This document shows, one piece after another, positions 16,891 through 26,136 of a stretch of 26,136 nt of DNA (position 1 is the first letter of the stretch; every line of letters begins with the position of its first letter). The position numbers were made by a program, and so were the translations under genes. The DNA lies in contig PWUC01000119.1 in the NCBI GenBank assembly GCA_003562655.1, forward strand, positions 1 through 26,136, given 5' to 3'. The DNA is from Clostridia bacterium. Lineage in GTDB: Bacteria; Bacillota_E; SLMV01; PUMD01. The notes under the pieces were generated by a model. It did not search any database, was not told the DNA's origin, and saw only the letters and a list, made by a program, of their open reading frames with translations.

Positions 16891-17764
16891 AACAGACCAC
16901 CTCCTCCTCGTCGAGGCATCCCCTGAGGGCCGCTATGGCGACCTCTATCTGTCCGTCATCGGGTTCCCGTGTGGTCAGCCTCTGCATCAGGACTCCGGGT
17001 GAGGCCAAAAACCGCAGCACACCGCTCTCGCTGCGGGCCGCCAGCATGATCATCTCGTAGGCAATGCCCGCCACAACCGGGAGCATCAGCAGCCGGATCC
17101 CGATCCGCCCCCACACCGACGGCCAGCCGAAAAAGGAAAAGATGACCACGCTCACGGCGGCCACCATGAGGATGAAGCTGGTACCACAACGCACGTGGGC
17201 GGTGGATTGGCCGCGGGCCGCACCGACGGTCACAGAGCCGTTGGACTCCAGGGCGTTGATCACCTTGTGCTCGGCCCCGTGATACTCCAGGACCCTGGCT
17301 ATGTCGGGAATAAGGGCAATGCCGGCGACGTATGCGGTGACCACGGCCAGCCGGATCATCCCCTCGACCAGGTTCAACAGGATCCCCCGCTCGATGTATG
17401 TCCCGACAAGGGAGGTGAGAAGCGTGGGAAGCAGGATGAAGAGGACCACAGCGGCACCGACGGCCAGGACCAGAGTCGCGACCATTTCCGAGCGGGAGAG
17501 CTCCTCCTCTGGAGACCCCGCCTGGGCATTTGCCGACAGCATCAACGCCCTGATCCCCATCTCGAGGGACTCAATCAGCGACACAGCCCCCCGTATGACG
17601 GGCCAGGCCAGGGGAGGATAGCGCTTTGCGAGGGAACGCACAGCCTCGCGGTGCACCCTGACGCTGCCATCGGGCGAGCGCAAGGCCACGGCCATCCGCT
17701 CCCCGCTGCGCATCATGACACCCTCGATGACCGCCTGTCCACCGGCCTTCACTCTCCCCTGCAT
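16820..17764 (-). CDS. yqhQ: DUF1385 membrane protein, YqhQ family
   Basis: A 314-residue membrane protein of unknown function widespread in Bacillota. It opens with the family signature GGQAVIEGVMMRSGERMAVAL, then has hydrophobic segments at about residues 93-118, 135-152, and 205-240, with EYHGAEHKVINALES and STAHVRCGTSFILMVA between them. The start ATG has GAGAGGGG 7 bases upstream, 17 bases after the rpmE stop. Its last 23 codons overlap the start of prfA in another frame; the C-terminal tail there (Ala/Gly/Pro-rich) shows no conserved features, as expected for an extension forced by the overlap. Confidence 0.93.
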   Translation of the reverse strand: MQGRVKAGGQAVIEGVMMRSGERMAVALRSPDGSVRVHREAVRSLAKRYPPLAWPVIRGAVSLIESLEMGIRALMLSANAQAGSPEEELSRSEMVATLVLAVGAAVVLFILLPTLLTSLVGTYIERGILLNLVEGMIRLAVVTAYVAGIALIPDIARVLEYHGAEHKVINALESNGSVTVGAARGQSTAHVRCGTSFILMVAAVSVVIFSFFGWPSVWGRIGIRLLMLPVVAGIAYEMIMLAARSESGVLRFLASPGVLMQRLTTREPDDGQIEVAIAALRGCLDEEEVVCCDRLSAAAGSPPGEIPGAERVDQ

Positions 17765-17780
17765 CAGTGGCCCCTCTCAC

Positions 17781-18020
17781 TCATCCAGATTTGGCCTCGT
17801 CCTCGCCCTCGTCCTCACCGTCCACGTAACCGTACTTCTTGCGGAATCGCTCGATGCGACCTCCGACAGTCGCCCTTTGCTGGCGTCCGGTGTAGAAGGG
17901 GTGGCAGCTGCTGCAGATCTCGATTCGGAAATCGTCCCGGGTGGACTTGGTCCGAAACTCCGCCCCGCAGGCACAGCGAATGGTAACCTCCTGTAGCTCC
18001 GGATGGATATCCGTTTTCAT
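17781..18020 (-). CDS. rpmE: 50S ribosomal protein L31, zinc-binding form
   Basis: L31 sits on the central protuberance of the large subunit. The 79-residue product starts [14 protein letters not shown] and carries four Cys at residues 16, 18, 36 and 39 (CACG and [10 protein letters not shown]), the zinc-containing form, then [13 protein letters not shown] short acidic tail ([13 protein letters not shown]) extends past the usual end. The ATG has GGAGGT 7 bases upstream. It begins a transcript with its own consensus promoter. Confidence 0.98.
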   Translation of the reverse strand: MKTDIHPELQEVTIRCACGAEFRTKSTRDDFRIEICSSCHPFYTGRQQRATVGGRIERFRKKYGYVDGEDEGEDEAKSG

Positions 18021-18052
18021 CTCAAATACCTCCAATGGTTCTCCTTGCGTCT

Positions 18053-18070
18053 CCCCCGCCACGAGGGGGG
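18053..18070 (-). promoter_or_regulatory. Hairpin in the rpmE 5' leader
   Basis: Between the rpmE promoter and its ribosome site, C and G runs (18066-18070 and 18053-18057) can pair as a 5-bp stem around TCGTGGC. It could modulate rpmE translation, but it is short and untested. Confidence 0.3.
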
Positions 18071-18080
18071 CATCCATCGA

Positions 18081-18110
18081 ATTATAGCACGCCAAAAAGA
18101 CAGCAGCCAA
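18081..18110 (-). promoter_or_regulatory. Housekeeping promoter of rpmE
   Basis: The minus strand has TTGGCT, an 18-base spacer, then a perfect TATAAT preceded by TG (extended -10, TGCTATAAT). It lies about 60 bases before the rpmE ATG and would drive rpmE, yqhQ, prfA, prmC and probably onward. Confidence 0.75.
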
Positions 18111-18134
18111 GGCCGCCGCAGGAAATATATACCG

Positions 18135-18156
18135 GATGCCTTGAATCAGGGGCATC
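18135..18156 (-). terminator. Weak terminator candidate after the M23 gene
   Basis: GATGCC and GGCATC form a 6-bp stem around a 10-base loop, 28 bases after the M23 stop, followed by CGGTATATATTT. The U-run is imperfect, so termination may be partial. Confidence 0.35.
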
Positions 18157-18183
18157 GGGTTCAGCTGCAGTGGGAATGGGGCC

Positions 18184-19185
18184 TCACCGGCGCAGGTGAC
18201 GCATGGGATCCACGGGCTCGCCCCACACATGAACCTCCAGGTGCAGATGAGGGCCCGTAGACCTGCCGGTACTGCCCACCAGGGCGATGGGGTCCCTCGC
18301 GCTCACCACATCTCCCCTGCTGACCATGATCCGGGAAGCATGGGCGTAGAAGGTCTCATAGCCCCCGCCATGATCCAGGCGGACCGTCAACCCGTAGGTG
18401 CCCTTCCAACCCGCCTCCACCACCGTACCGGACGCGGCGGCAAGGATCCTGGTCCCCGCCGGAACAGCCAGGTCAACCCCGTAGTGGAAGCCGCCCCAAC
18501 GCGACCCAAAGGGCGACGATATGCGACCGGGTACCGGTAGGGGCCAGAAAAAGGCCCGGGCCTCGCCCGCGGTGACGGCCGTTGATGCTCCTGCCCCGGT
18601 GGGCAGGAACAGGATCTCTCCCGGCCATATCAGCGCAGAGTCATCCATACCGTTCTTCTGGACAATGATGCTCACGGGAATGCGATATCTCTTCGAAATG
18701 TCCCACAGAGTGTCGCCTGGCGCGACCTCGTAGTATATGCCATCAGTGGGCGGAATCTGCAGAACATGCCCAACCCTGATCAGGTTTGGATTGCCCAGAC
18801 CGTTGGTCATGGCGAGGGTGTTGACACTCACGCCGAAGCGGATTGCGATCTGCGATAGAGTGTCACCGGGCCGCACAACGTACTGACGAGCGACCGAAAC
18901 CAATCCCCCGATCCCGTCCAACGCGTCCCCATCGGGTACACCCAGATCGTCCCCTGCATCCACGCAGCCTTCTTCCGTGTAGACCTCGCTATCAGGGGAA
19001 TGAAGCTCAGCCGTTTGCCGCAGGGTGCCGGGCCAGCCGAACTCAACCGGTTCTTCCTGACGGACGCCGACAACATCTCCTTCACCCGTCACCAGGTTGG
19101 CTACCGCGACCGCCAGGGCCACGATCAGCAGAGCACCGATGAATCTGTGCACTCCCGATTGACATAAGTCAGGCAAGTTCTTCAC
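18184..19185 (-). CDS. LysM-LysM-M23 cell wall endopeptidase
   Basis: A predicted zinc endopeptidase that cuts peptidoglycan cross-bridges at or outside the membrane. The 333-residue product has an N-terminal membrane/signal segment ([16 protein letters not shown]), an acidic linker, two LysM domains (about 101-146, [17 protein letters not shown], and 151-195, [16 protein letters not shown]), and a C-terminal M23 domain. All M23 residues are present: His234 and Asp238 (HYGVD), His282 (YAHAS), and HLHLE at 313-317. It is therefore likely active, unlike the SpoIIQ-like protein. Start is GTG 19185 or, with better ribosome-site spacing, TTG 19176. It interrupts the usual rho-rpmE neighbourhood and may be transcribed by a sporulation sigma factor. 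Confidence 0.9.
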   Translation of the reverse strand: MKNLPDLCQSGVHRFIGALLIVALAVAVANLVTGEGDVVGVRQEEPVEFGWPGTLRQTAELHSPDSEVYTEEGCVDAGDDLGVPDGDALDGIGGLVSVARQYVVRPGDTLSQIAIRFGVSVNTLAMTNGLGNPNLIRVGHVLQIPPTDGIYYEVAPGDTLWDISKRYRIPVSIIVQKNGMDDSALIWPGEILFLPTGAGASTAVTAGEARAFFWPLPVPGRISSPFGSRWGGFHYGVDLAVPAGTRILAAASGTVVEAGWKGTYGLTVRLDHGGGYETFYAHASRIMVSRGDVVSARDPIALVGSTGRSTGPHLHLEVHVWGEPVDPMRHLRR

Positions 19186-19210
19186 CCCTCTCTAGTCACA
19201 AGTCACGCTA

Positions 19211-19240
19211 TAGGTTGTACCAGAGAGGGTGATTTATTCA
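19211..19240 (-). promoter_or_regulatory. Possible sigma-G-type promoter of the LysM-M23 gene
   Basis: TGAATA, a 17-base spacer and CAACCTA are seen on the minus strand. The -35 equals the sigma-G consensus TGAATA and the -10 matches CATACTA at five of seven positions, 26 bases before the GTG. A single imperfect site in a 139-base gap, so only suggestive. Confidence 0.35.
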
Positions 19241-19324
19241 TCCAGCATCTACTAGAGAGTACCGTGGCGGCGGATGAACATTCCGCAGCGAATTCGTCCA
19301 CCACCAGTGACGTCCCTCCGGCTT

Positions 19325-20596
19325 CTAGAAGGTCGAATGAAGGATTTCTAGAAGATCAGCATTGGACTTGGTCTGACGGATCAGACGGGCAAATTCTTCC
19401 ATGACCTCGGCAGAATCCATGTCGGCAGTGGACTTGCGGAATCGCCACATGACCTCCAGCTCCGTCTCGGAGAGCAGCAGCTCTTCCTTGCGAGTTCCTG
19501 ACCGCTTGACATCGATGGAGGGGAAGATCCTCCGCTCTGCCAGTTTCCGATCCAGGTGAACCTCCATGTTGCCCGTGCCCTTGAACTCCTCGTATATGAC
19601 ATCGTCCATGCGGCTGCCCGTGTCAATGAGGGCCGTTGCCATCACGGTCAGGCTCCCGCCGTCCTCGATGTTGCGGGCAGCCCCGAAGAACTTCTTCGGC
19701 CGGTGCAGGGCGCTGGGATCCAGACCTCCGGAGAGGGTCCTTCCACTGGTGGGAATCACGAGATTGTGGGCCCGCGCCAGCCGGGTTATGCTGTCGAGCA
19801 GGATCACCACATCCCGGCCCTGCTCTACCAGGCGCTCTGCCCTCTCCAGGACCATGTCGCCCAGTTTCACATGGTTTTCCGGCATCCTGTCGAAGGTCGA
19901 TGCCAGGACCTCGCCATTGACAGATCGTTCCATGTCGGTGACTTCCTCGGGGCGCTCATCGATCAACAGCACCATGAGATTGATCTCAGGGTAATTGTGG
20001 GTCAGGCTGTTGGCGACCTTCTTCAGAAGCACCGTCTTCCCCGCCTTCGGCGGCGAGACGATCAGCCCCCGCTGCCCCCGTCCTATGGGAGCAATCAGAT
20101 CCAACAGGCGGGTAGACACATCGTCGTCACCTGTCTCCAGGGAGTACCGGTCGTCGGGAAAGATCGGCGTCAGAGCGTGAAAGGGAATTCGTTTTTTGGC
20201 GTCCTCGGGATCGTCTCCGTTGATGGCCTCTATTCGCAGGAGCGCAAAATACCGCTCCGAATCCTTGGGCGGACGGGCCTGCCCCGTAACCTCGTCGCCG
20301 GTTCTGAGGTCGAACCTTCTGATCTGGGAGGGAGACACGTATATGTCATCATCGCTGGGCAGATACGAGAACTGCCGGATGAAGCCGAACCCATCGGCCA
20401 TGACATCCAGGACGCCCTCGACGAAGATGTGTCCCTCATGTTCGGTCTTGGTCTTCAGGATCTCGAAAATCAGTTCTCTCTTTCTGAGGTTGGTATAACC
20501 GGTGATTTCCATTTTCTTTGCCAACTGGTATAACTCGGAAAGACGCAGATCCTCCAGATTTCCCAGCTCCAGCACAGTTTGCTCCAACAAGCTCAC
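19325..20596 (-). CDS. rho: Transcription termination factor Rho
   Basis: Rho is the hexameric RNA helicase that ends transcription at Rho-dependent sites. The 423-residue product has the N-terminal Rho helical domain (LSELYQLAKKMEITGYTNLRKRE is spread over residues 20-42), the cold-shock RNA-binding domain (ADGFGFIRQFSYLPSDDDIYV), the Walker A SPPKAGKTVL (about 181-190), VLLIDERPEEVTDMERSV, VVILLDSITRLARAHN and the Q/R-loop region GTGNMEVHLDR. Length is normal with no N-terminal insertion. The GTG at 20596 is 4 bases after the transaldolase stop; TTG 20590 is an alternative given the position of AGGAAGG. Confidence 0.98.
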   Translation of the reverse strand: MSLLEQTVLELGNLEDLRLSELYQLAKKMEITGYTNLRKRELIFEILKTKTEHEGHIFVEGVLDVMADGFGFIRQFSYLPSDDDIYVSPSQIRRFDLRTGDEVTGQARPPKDSERYFALLRIEAINGDDPEDAKKRIPFHALTPIFPDDRYSLETGDDDVSTRLLDLIAPIGRGQRGLIVSPPKAGKTVLLKKVANSLTHNYPEINLMVLLIDERPEEVTDMERSVNGEVLASTFDRMPENHVKLGDMVLERAERLVEQGRDVVILLDSITRLARAHNLVIPTSGRTLSGGLDPSALHRPKKFFGAARNIEDGGSLTVMATALIDTGSRMDDVIYEEFKGTGNMEVHLDRKLAERRIFPSIDVKRSGTRKEELLLSETELEVMWRFRKSTADMDSAEVMEEFARLIRQTKSNADLLEILHSTF

Positions 20597-20600
20597 CTTC

Positions 20601-21263
20601 CTAAGTTCCGGGCTTTACCGCCCGCTGCAGTGACTCCCAGTCATTGAGAAAACGTTCCAGGCCCGAATCAGTCAGGGGATGGGCGACCATACTCTGCAGC
20701 ACGCCGTACGGAACCGTGGCGATGTCCGATCCAGCGAGAGCAGACTCCATAACATGTCTCGGGTGTCTCAAACTGGCAGCTATGACCCTCGTCTCGATAT
20801 CATGATATGCAAAAACCTCAACAACATCCCTGACCAGGCCGATGCCGTCGGCCCCTATATCATCCAGTCTCCCCACAAAGGGGCTCACGAAGGTGGCTCC
20901 CGACCGGGCCGCCAGCAGAGCCTGACCCGAGGAGAACACGAGGGTGACATTGCAGTCAATTCCCTCCGCGCTCAGGCGGGCCACCGCCTTGAGGCCCTCC
21001 GCGACCATGGGAATCTTGACCGCCACGTTGTCGCCCAGGGTCGCCAGCTTCCGCCCCTCGGTCACCATGTCCTCCGCCCGGGTGGAGACCGCCTCCACAC
21101 TGATCGGACCCGGCACCAGCTCGGCGATCTGCTCTATGACATCCGTGACATCGCGGCCCTCCCGGGCCAGAAGGGACGGATTGGTGGTCACACCCGACAG
21201 TATTCCCCATTCACTCACCTCTCTTATCTCCTCTATGTTCGCTGTATCAATGTATAGTTGCAT
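20601..21263 (-). CDS. tal: Transaldolase, short TalC/fructose-6-phosphate aldolase family
   Basis: A 220-residue transaldolase of the short form, transferring a dihydroxyacetone unit in the pentose phosphate pathway. It starts [20 protein letters not shown], contains [13 protein letters not shown], the Schiff-base Lys83 in [28 protein letters not shown], and [13 protein letters not shown]. Some members of this family act as fructose-6-phosphate aldolases; sequence alone does not settle it, though Bacillota members near rho are generally transaldolases. ATG 21263 has GAGGAGGGG upstream. It begins 40 bases after the protease stop and precedes rho by 4 bases; rpiB nearby serves the same pathway. 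Confidence 0.96.
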   Translation of the reverse strand: MQLYIDTANIEEIREVSEWGILSGVTTNPSLLAREGRDVTDVIEQIAELVPGPISVEAVSTRAEDMVTEGRKLATLGDNVAVKIPMVAEGLKAVARLSAEGIDCNVTLVFSSGQALLAARSGATFVSPFVGRLDDIGADGIGLVRDVVEVFAYHDIETRVIAASLRHPRHVMESALAGSDIATVPYGVLQSMVAHPLTDSGLERFLNDWESLQRAVKPGT

Positions 21264-21303
21264 GGGATCCCCTCCTCGCAGGGTTGACGGGGACTCCTCC
21301 CGG

Positions 21304-24300
21304 TCAGCCTCCGCCTGTCATCGTCAGGTTATATGTCGGGAGGTCAAAAAAGTGTTCGTACCTGGCCTGGATGATCGGATTTTCGTAGCTGCCGTCGGAG
21401 AGCAGGCCGAGGAGCCCCTGACGCCACTCGACGAGTTCAGTCCGTGACAGCACTGGCACGCTCAGGCGCACCGGTGTTGACCATTCATCATCTCCTGAAT
21501 TGAACCGCACCTCGAAACTGTTCAGGCGATCATCCCTCTGGGGGTGTGGGGCAGACGTACTGATCGTACCACTTTCATCTAGAGTATACAACCGATCGTC
21601 GATCAGCACCACTCCCTCTGCTGGACGCAGAGTCTCACTGTTGCGGATCGACACGCGAGGCTCCGCCAGGGGGCTGATGAAAAGCGAGGGCGAAAACACC
21701 ACCGGGCTGCTGCCGACCTCCGCATGCAGCCAGATCTGGGCGAGAACCCTTCCCTCGGCGTTCTGCAGCCCCACCGCGGCCCAGTAGTCGCCCGGGGGCG
21801 ACGGAACCGCGAGCCTGACATGAAGGTTGTGGGTGCCGTCGGGACCCAGCGCCGGACCATTGACCTGGATGTCGCGGGCCCTCGGCCAGGCCTGCACCAT
21901 GAGCTCGTATTCACAGATCTCCTCGGCCGTCGGCCTGGTCACCAGCATGTACCTGCCGGGAAGGGGGCTCCGTACCCGCAGGAACCCGCCGCCGGCCTCC
22001 ACGCTGGACCGAAGTATCTCCTCAACACCACCATCCTCCATATGACGGTAGAGGAAGAGCTCAACCCCGGCTCCCTCCACCGAGAGATTGCCGCACCACA
22101 GGGTCAGTTCATCAACCGCGGGGACAACCTCGAAATCGACGTAGTGTGTCTCTCCCGGGGCAGTCGCAAACCACTGTCTCGGGACTGCCATCACATCCTC
22201 GGGGCTTCGCACCCATCCGCGCCCCACCGGCCTCAGCGTCTGCAGCAGGGCCGCAGCCTCTCCCTCATCTCCTCCGGTGACGATCCTGACACTGGCGTTC
22301 AGATGGTCAGGAGTCGCCTCGGGACGGGCCAGACGCCACTCCATCTGCCCTGGTGTGAGGATCAGCGAACCTCTCGGTAGCACACTGGCCTCGAACTGGT
22401 ACCTGCTGGCCGTCAAACCGTAAAAGGACAGCGACGGCGCACTGCTGACGATGACCTCCCACACTCCCGCCTCAGGGCGCTCGATCACCCGGGACATGCT
22501 CACAACCGGTTCTCCCCAGATGCTGTAGGCACCTGCACCGATGCTGTCGCTCACATACAGGCGGTGTCCCTGGGGGTTGACAACCTGAAAGGAGACCCGC
22601 CCGGCCTCGGGATCTGGGACCCGCAGATTCACCTGCAGGTGAGAGACACCCTCGGGCACGCGGAGGAAATGCCGATCCCACTTTCCGGCCGGCAGTTCGC
22701 CGCTGCGCGAGACCTGGGGCCTCCCGGCTGACAGCTCCATGGGGCTCAGGAGTGTATGCAAAAGACGTGCATCAACTCCGGGCGTCCGATCATCATCTGC
22801 GATCAAAAACCCGCTCTCAATGGTGCCATCGGACGGTGACCCGTACTGCACGGGAACGGACAGCCGCGCATTCCCCGGCAGAATGAGGTCCTCAAGGGCC
22901 GCACGGACAGCGGTCAGACCATAAACATCCAGGGCTACCCGGGACGGAACGCCGCCGGGGTTTTCAAGAACCAGGTGCAGCGTGCCCGGGACCGTGTTGC
23001 GAAGGTAGATCCCCTGGGGATCCCTCTCCACGGTGGGGCGTTCGACCATGACCCCCGAACTCACCCCGAGGGTGACCCCAGTGAGAGCCCGCGGATCCCC
23101 CTGGAGGTAATGCCAGGCGGCCATCGCGTCCACCACACCGAAACCCTGTTCGACGGGAAGATAGCCGCTGAGGGCCTGAGCACCCTCTTCAATCGCCCGC
23201 TTGACACCCTGCATCGTGGCCCGGAGATCTCTGTCCCTGGCCGCCTCCACCAGGAGGGCCGCCACCCCGGTGATGTGGGCAGCCGCACAGCTGGTCCCCT
23301 CGAAGAAGCCCCAGCCCCGGGGAGACATCCACGGGGGCACCGGGGTGTACATGCTTCCCGGACCCAGCACCGATGGAGCCAGGGCCCCGTCGGCCCTCGG
23401 TCCGACGGAGCTGTAGTGCCACACGGCCGGCTCCGGCAGGCTGTAGCCGTAATCTCGACGGACAATCTCCGGCAGAGCGGCGGCTCCGACGGACAGCGTC
23501 CACCTGGAATCACCCGGCGTATAGGCGGTGGCCAGTCCGGGCCCATGGTTGCCGACGGCGGTGATGATCAACACATCATGGGCCTGGGCCATCTCGGCCA
23601 GCATCTGCGACTCCCGGGAACTGCCGCTGCTCAGATCATGCAGGCCGGTCACACTGACGTTGATGATATCCGCCCCAGCGACAGCCGCGTAGCGAACTGC
23701 ACGCACCACATTCTCCCAGCTGCCCGCTCCCGTCGACGAAAGAGCCTTGAGGACCATGAGGTCCACCCCGGGGGCAACGCCACCGGCGTAGTCCTCTCCC
23801 GCGGCGGCCACCACCCCCGCCACCTGGGTTCCATGTCCGTTGCCGTCAAACCCCAGGTTGACCAGCCGTCCCTCGCGGTCCAACTCCGTCACGACAAAAT
23901 TCATGGCAGAGCCGGCGGAGAAAGTGACGGTCCCCGGTGCCCCACCGCGATCAACGACAGTGAACAGCTCCCTTTCCGTCAGGATGCCGTCTCCATCGGT
24001 GTCCACGTATACGGCATCATAGACCCCACCCGGGGAAGTTCTCAGCGCAGCGACCAGCACCCTGTCCGTCGAGGATCCACCGGGAAAGAAGAAGCTCTCC
24101 TCGACCCACCCACACTTCAGGATTCCGCCCACGGGCCTCGGGCCCTCGATGGTGAAGCGCCGGTTCTTGAAGTAGAACTCATTGCCCGAAACATATACGT
24201 CATCCCTGGTGAGCACGTCTCCCTCGGCCAGGCGGGCACCGGGCACACTGCCCGCGCGCTGCCCCACGTCGCCGATGCCGGTGAAGTCCCTCCACCCGAC

Positions 24301-26028
24301 CGGACCTGACCGCCCGTCAAACATTCCCGCGACCAGCGGATCCACTCCCGTGTCCACCACCGCAACAAGGACGCCGTGACCATCGACGCCCAGGGAGTCC
24401 CGGAGGGCACCCACGCCGATCACGTCATTGTTGGAGGGAAAGCTCTGACTGTACGCATCGGGATCGATGATGTCCAGTCTGCTGGCCACAGCGCCGGCGG
24501 CTTCCCGGTCGGATCGCTCCAGCGGCGCAGCCGGGACGTGCACCCGGTAGTTTTCATCGAACTCGCGGAGGGGCTGCAACATCGTACCCTGAAGCCCGAA
24601 GACCTCGGCGTAGATGATCTGCGATGTCACCCGCCCCCTGACAACTCCCAGGTGCATTCCGGCCCTCAACATGTGAAAACCCACCTGGATTCCCCCGGCC
24701 TCGAAGCGGCTGTTGGCCGTGACCTGGCCGGTCACAGTCTCTCCCGTCCCGGTCACCCACTCGATCAGCCCTTCAGCCCTGTCGACCCTCTGCACAACTC
24801 CCTGCGAGTCGTACCTGACCGCATCCAGGTGCCTGACCACCGGAGTGTCGGGCCACAGGGTGAGGTAGACCCTGTCTCCCGGCCTCAGGTCGTAGGACAG
24901 CGCAGAGGATCCCTGCCGGAAGAAGTGGGTATCTGCGTTCCAGAACACGTCTGCGGAATCCCCCGGGGCCAACGAGTCCAGTTCACCAGCCGCCGCCCAG
25001 AAGGCGGTCCCCGCCCAACGGGACAGCGCGCCTTCTCCATCGGCAGGAGACAACGGGCGAATCCGCAGTCTCCTCTCAGCAAAGCTGATGCTGTCCAGAA
25101 CCGCGGTGAGGGACAGATGGGGAACCTCGCCCCAGATGACCTCGCCCAGGTCGTCGATCAGCAATTTCATGTGGGCGCCCCTCGGAATCTCCTCAACGGC
25201 AATCTGCCGGTCCCCGCGATAGAGGACGACTTGATCCAGGGGCACCTTCAGCACCTGGTCGCCGACAAGACCCAGCGTCACCGCAGGCGGCGACGAGGAC
25301 ACCTGCAGGACCTCGCCCCAGGCCGAGTACAGTGCCCCCTGCAGTTCCAGCGCCCGCCTGAGAAGCACCACTGCCTGCCCCCGGGTCGTCAAATCCTGCG
25401 GACGGAAGGAGCCGTCGGGGAACCCCCAGAAAAGACCCACCTCAAGGCACCACGAAATGGCCGCGGCAGCCCATTGGGGCAGTTCTGCGGGATCGGACAG
25501 GGACTCCAGCGCCCCTCCCGCCTCCGGGGACGAGAAAAGGCGGTGAAAGAGACCGGCCATCTCGGCCCGGGTGAGCCCCTCATCGGGCTGAAAGGTTCCG
25601 TCGGGATATCCAGCTACGAGATCCTCCTCGTAGGCCGAGTACACAAAGGACCGGACCCAGTGGGTCTCATCCACATCCAGATACACCGAGTCAGGATAGA
25701 TGACCTCTCGAGATGGGTCGGCCGGTCGGACGCGCATGACACCGAAGGCCGCCACCATCATCTTCACCATTTCTGCCCTGGTGATGGACTGATCAGGCCG
25801 GAATGTCCCGTCGGGATACGCGTCAATGACCTCCATCCGCTGCAGGAGAACCACATCCTTGACTGCCCAGTGCCCCTCCGCGTCAACGGGGACTGCAGGG
25901 ACAGGGCTGACCGCTTCCACGCAGATCTGCTCCGGCGCCTCGCCGCCGAAAACTGCCACCAGGGCAATGGTGACAATGGCCAGAAGCCACAGTATGCTGA
26001 TCCTGCGATGCGGCCCAACCGGGAACAT
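21304..26028 (-). CDS. Secreted SLH-anchored subtilisin-family (S8) protease, tripeptidyl-peptidase II-like
   Basis: A 1574-residue exported protein, the largest in the window. It has a signal segment ([19 protein letters not shown]), then three SLH repeats (about 50-100, 115-167 and 185-230; [54 protein letters not shown]) that bind wall polymer. A beta-rich region (about 235-500) precedes the S8 domain. The triad is Asp561 (AVVDTGVDP), His734 ([10 protein letters not shown]) and Ser915 (EGTSCAAAH), with oxyanion Asn829. The 173-residue gap between Asp and His is far above that of plain subtilisins and, with DTGVDP..AGM..DG....DFTGIGDV, recalls tripeptidyl-peptidase II. Residues after about 980 are beta-rich domains. 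Residue numbers count from TTG 26034; I prefer ATG 26028, with GGGAG 6 bases upstream. Confidence 0.93.
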   Translation of the reverse strand: MFPVGPHRRISILWLLAIVTIALVAVFGGEAPEQICVEAVSPVPAVPVDAEGHWAVKDVVLLQRMEVIDAYPDGTFRPDQSITRAEMVKMMVAAFGVMRVRPADPSREVIYPDSVYLDVDETHWVRSFVYSAYEEDLVAGYPDGTFQPDEGLTRAEMAGLFHRLFSSPEAGGALESLSDPAELPQWAAAAISWCLEVGLFWGFPDGSFRPQDLTTRGQAVVLLRRALELQGALYSAWGEVLQVSSSPPAVTLGLVGDQVLKVPLDQVVLYRGDRQIAVEEIPRGAHMKLLIDDLGEVIWGEVPHLSLTAVLDSISFAERRLRIRPLSPADGEGALSRWAGTAFWAAAGELDSLAPGDSADVFWNADTHFFRQGSSALSYDLRPGDRVYLTLWPDTPVVRHLDAVRYDSQGVVQRVDRAEGLIEWVTGTGETVTGQVTANSRFEAGGIQVGFHMLRAGMHLGVVRGRVTSQIIYAEVFGLQGTMLQPLREFDENYRVHVPAAPLERSDREAAGAVASRLDIIDPDAYSQSFPSNNDVIGVGALRDSLGVDGHGVLVAVVDTGVDPLVAGMFDGRSGPVGWRDFTGIGDVGQRAGSVPGARLAEGDVLTRDDVYVSGNEFYFKNRRFTIEGPRPVGGILKCGWVEESFFFPGGSSTDRVLVAALRTSPGGVYDAVYVDTDGDGILTERELFTVVDRGGAPGTVTFSAGSAMNFVVTELDREGRLVNLGFDGNGHGTQVAGVVAAAGEDYAGGVAPGVDLMVLKALSSTGAGSWENVVRAVRYAAVAGADIINVSVTGLHDLSSGSSRESQMLAEMAQAHDVLIITAVGNHGPGLATAYTPGDSRWTLSVGAAALPEIVRRDYGYSLPEPAVWHYSSVGPRADGALAPSVLGPGSMYTPVPPWMSPRGWGFFEGTSCAAAHITGVAALLVEAARDRDLRATMQGVKRAIEEGAQALSGYLPVEQGFGVVDAMAAWHYLQGDPRALTGVTLGVSSGVMVERPTVERDPQGIYLRNTVPGTLHLVLENPGGVPSRVALDVYGLTAVRAALEDLILPGNARLSVPVQYGSPSDGTIESGFLIADDDRTPGVDARLLHTLLSPMELSAGRPQVSRSGELPAGKWDRHFLRVPEGVSHLQVNLRVPDPEAGRVSFQVVNPQGHRLYVSDSIGAGAYSIWGEPVVSMSRVIERPEAGVWEVIVSSAPSLSFYGLTASRYQFEASVLPRGSLILTPGQMEWRLARPEATPDHLNASVRIVTGGDEGEAAALLQTLRPVGRGWVRSPEDVMAVPRQWFATAPGETHYVDFEVVPAVDELTLWCGNLSVEGAGVELFLYRHMEDGGVEEILRSSVEAGGGFLRVRSPLPGRYMLVTRPTAEEICEYELMVQAWPRARDIQVNGPALGPDGTHNLHVRLAVPSPPGDYWAAVGLQNAEGRVLAQIWLHAEVGSSPVVFSPSLFISPLAEPRVSIRNSETLRPAEGVVLIDDRLYTLDESGTISTSAPHPQRDDRLNSFEVRFNSGDDEWSTPVRLSVPVLSRTELVEWRQGLLGLLSDGSYENPIIQARYEHFFDLPTYNLTMTGGG

Positions 26029-26136
26029 GTTCAACTCCCATCAGGGATAAGAAACTGCATCTACTGTGCGTGAGCCCTAGGGTGTGGTCGAAATGCTAGC
26101 AAGATCATAGTAAGTCAGAGTGTCAAGAACCCGTGC
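26029..26136 (-). promoter_or_regulatory. Leader and possible promoter of the SLH protease gene
   Basis: This 108-base stretch upstream of the protease contains a perfect TTGACA (about 26120) on the minus strand, but no good -10 at 17-18 bases; TATGAT occurs only 11 bases downstream. A palindrome TGCTAGCA lies nearby. I see no gene here. A promoter is likely in or just beyond this stretch but cannot be fixed. Confidence 0.25.

Noticed and set aside
24376..26073. 565-codon plus-strand open frame opposite the SLH protease
   Set aside because: Antisense shadow of a gene with clear SLH and S8 motifs; no domain or ribosome site of its own.
26088..26125. TTGACA upstream of the SLH protease as a full housekeeping promoter
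   Set aside because: No acceptable -10 at the right distance; the only TATGAT is 11 bases away.

Overview
The window is a dense, GC-rich (roughly 60-65% by eye), chromosomal stretch in which every recognisable gene lies on the minus strand. It carries spoIIID, spoIID and a spoIIQ-like gene, flagellar rod/hook genes, an F1Fo ATP synthase cluster, an SLH-domain exoprotein and tagO/mnaA-type wall polymer genes. This points to an endospore-forming, probably flagellated, single-membrane Bacillota of a high-GC clostridial-type lineage. I cannot name the genus.

Reading in the direction of transcription (right to left), the layout is: a 1574-residue exported SLH plus subtilisin-family protease (26028-21304); transaldolase and rho; a LysM/M23 endopeptidase with a possible forespore promoter; rpmE with a good housekeeping promoter; yqhQ (DUF1385), prfA and prmC; a fused Sua5 (ywlC) / arginine-phosphatase-like (ywlE) gene; rpiB and ywlG; tagO and mnaA; then atpF-atpH-atpA-atpG-atpD-atpC, closed by a strong terminator (5021-5064). 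Next come spoIID, spoIIQ and spoIIID, each with a matching candidate compartment-specific promoter. A cyclic-di-GMP-I riboswitch leader precedes two flagellar FlgG-family genes (flhO, flhP). After a 524-base intergenic region with strong hairpins, the left edge cuts a DUF3786-like gene.

The order is a compacted version of the tal-rho-rpmE-prfA-prmC-ywl-atp-spoIID-spoIIQ-spoIIID-flhO-flhP arc of Bacillus subtilis. Several usual members are absent here: atpI, atpB and atpE, mbl, spoIIR, glyA, upp and murAB. The most striking absence is the Fo a and c subunit genes: mnaA runs directly into atpF with a 4-base overlap.

Functionally the window combines central housekeeping (transcription and translation termination, tRNA t6A synthesis, sugar phosphates, ATP synthesis), wall-polymer initiation of the kind that anchors SLH proteins, the engulfment machinery of sporulation (SpoIID/SpoIIQ), and c-di-GMP control of flagellar assembly. 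I found no insertion sequence, CRISPR array, tRNA, rRNA or sign of recent horizontal transfer.
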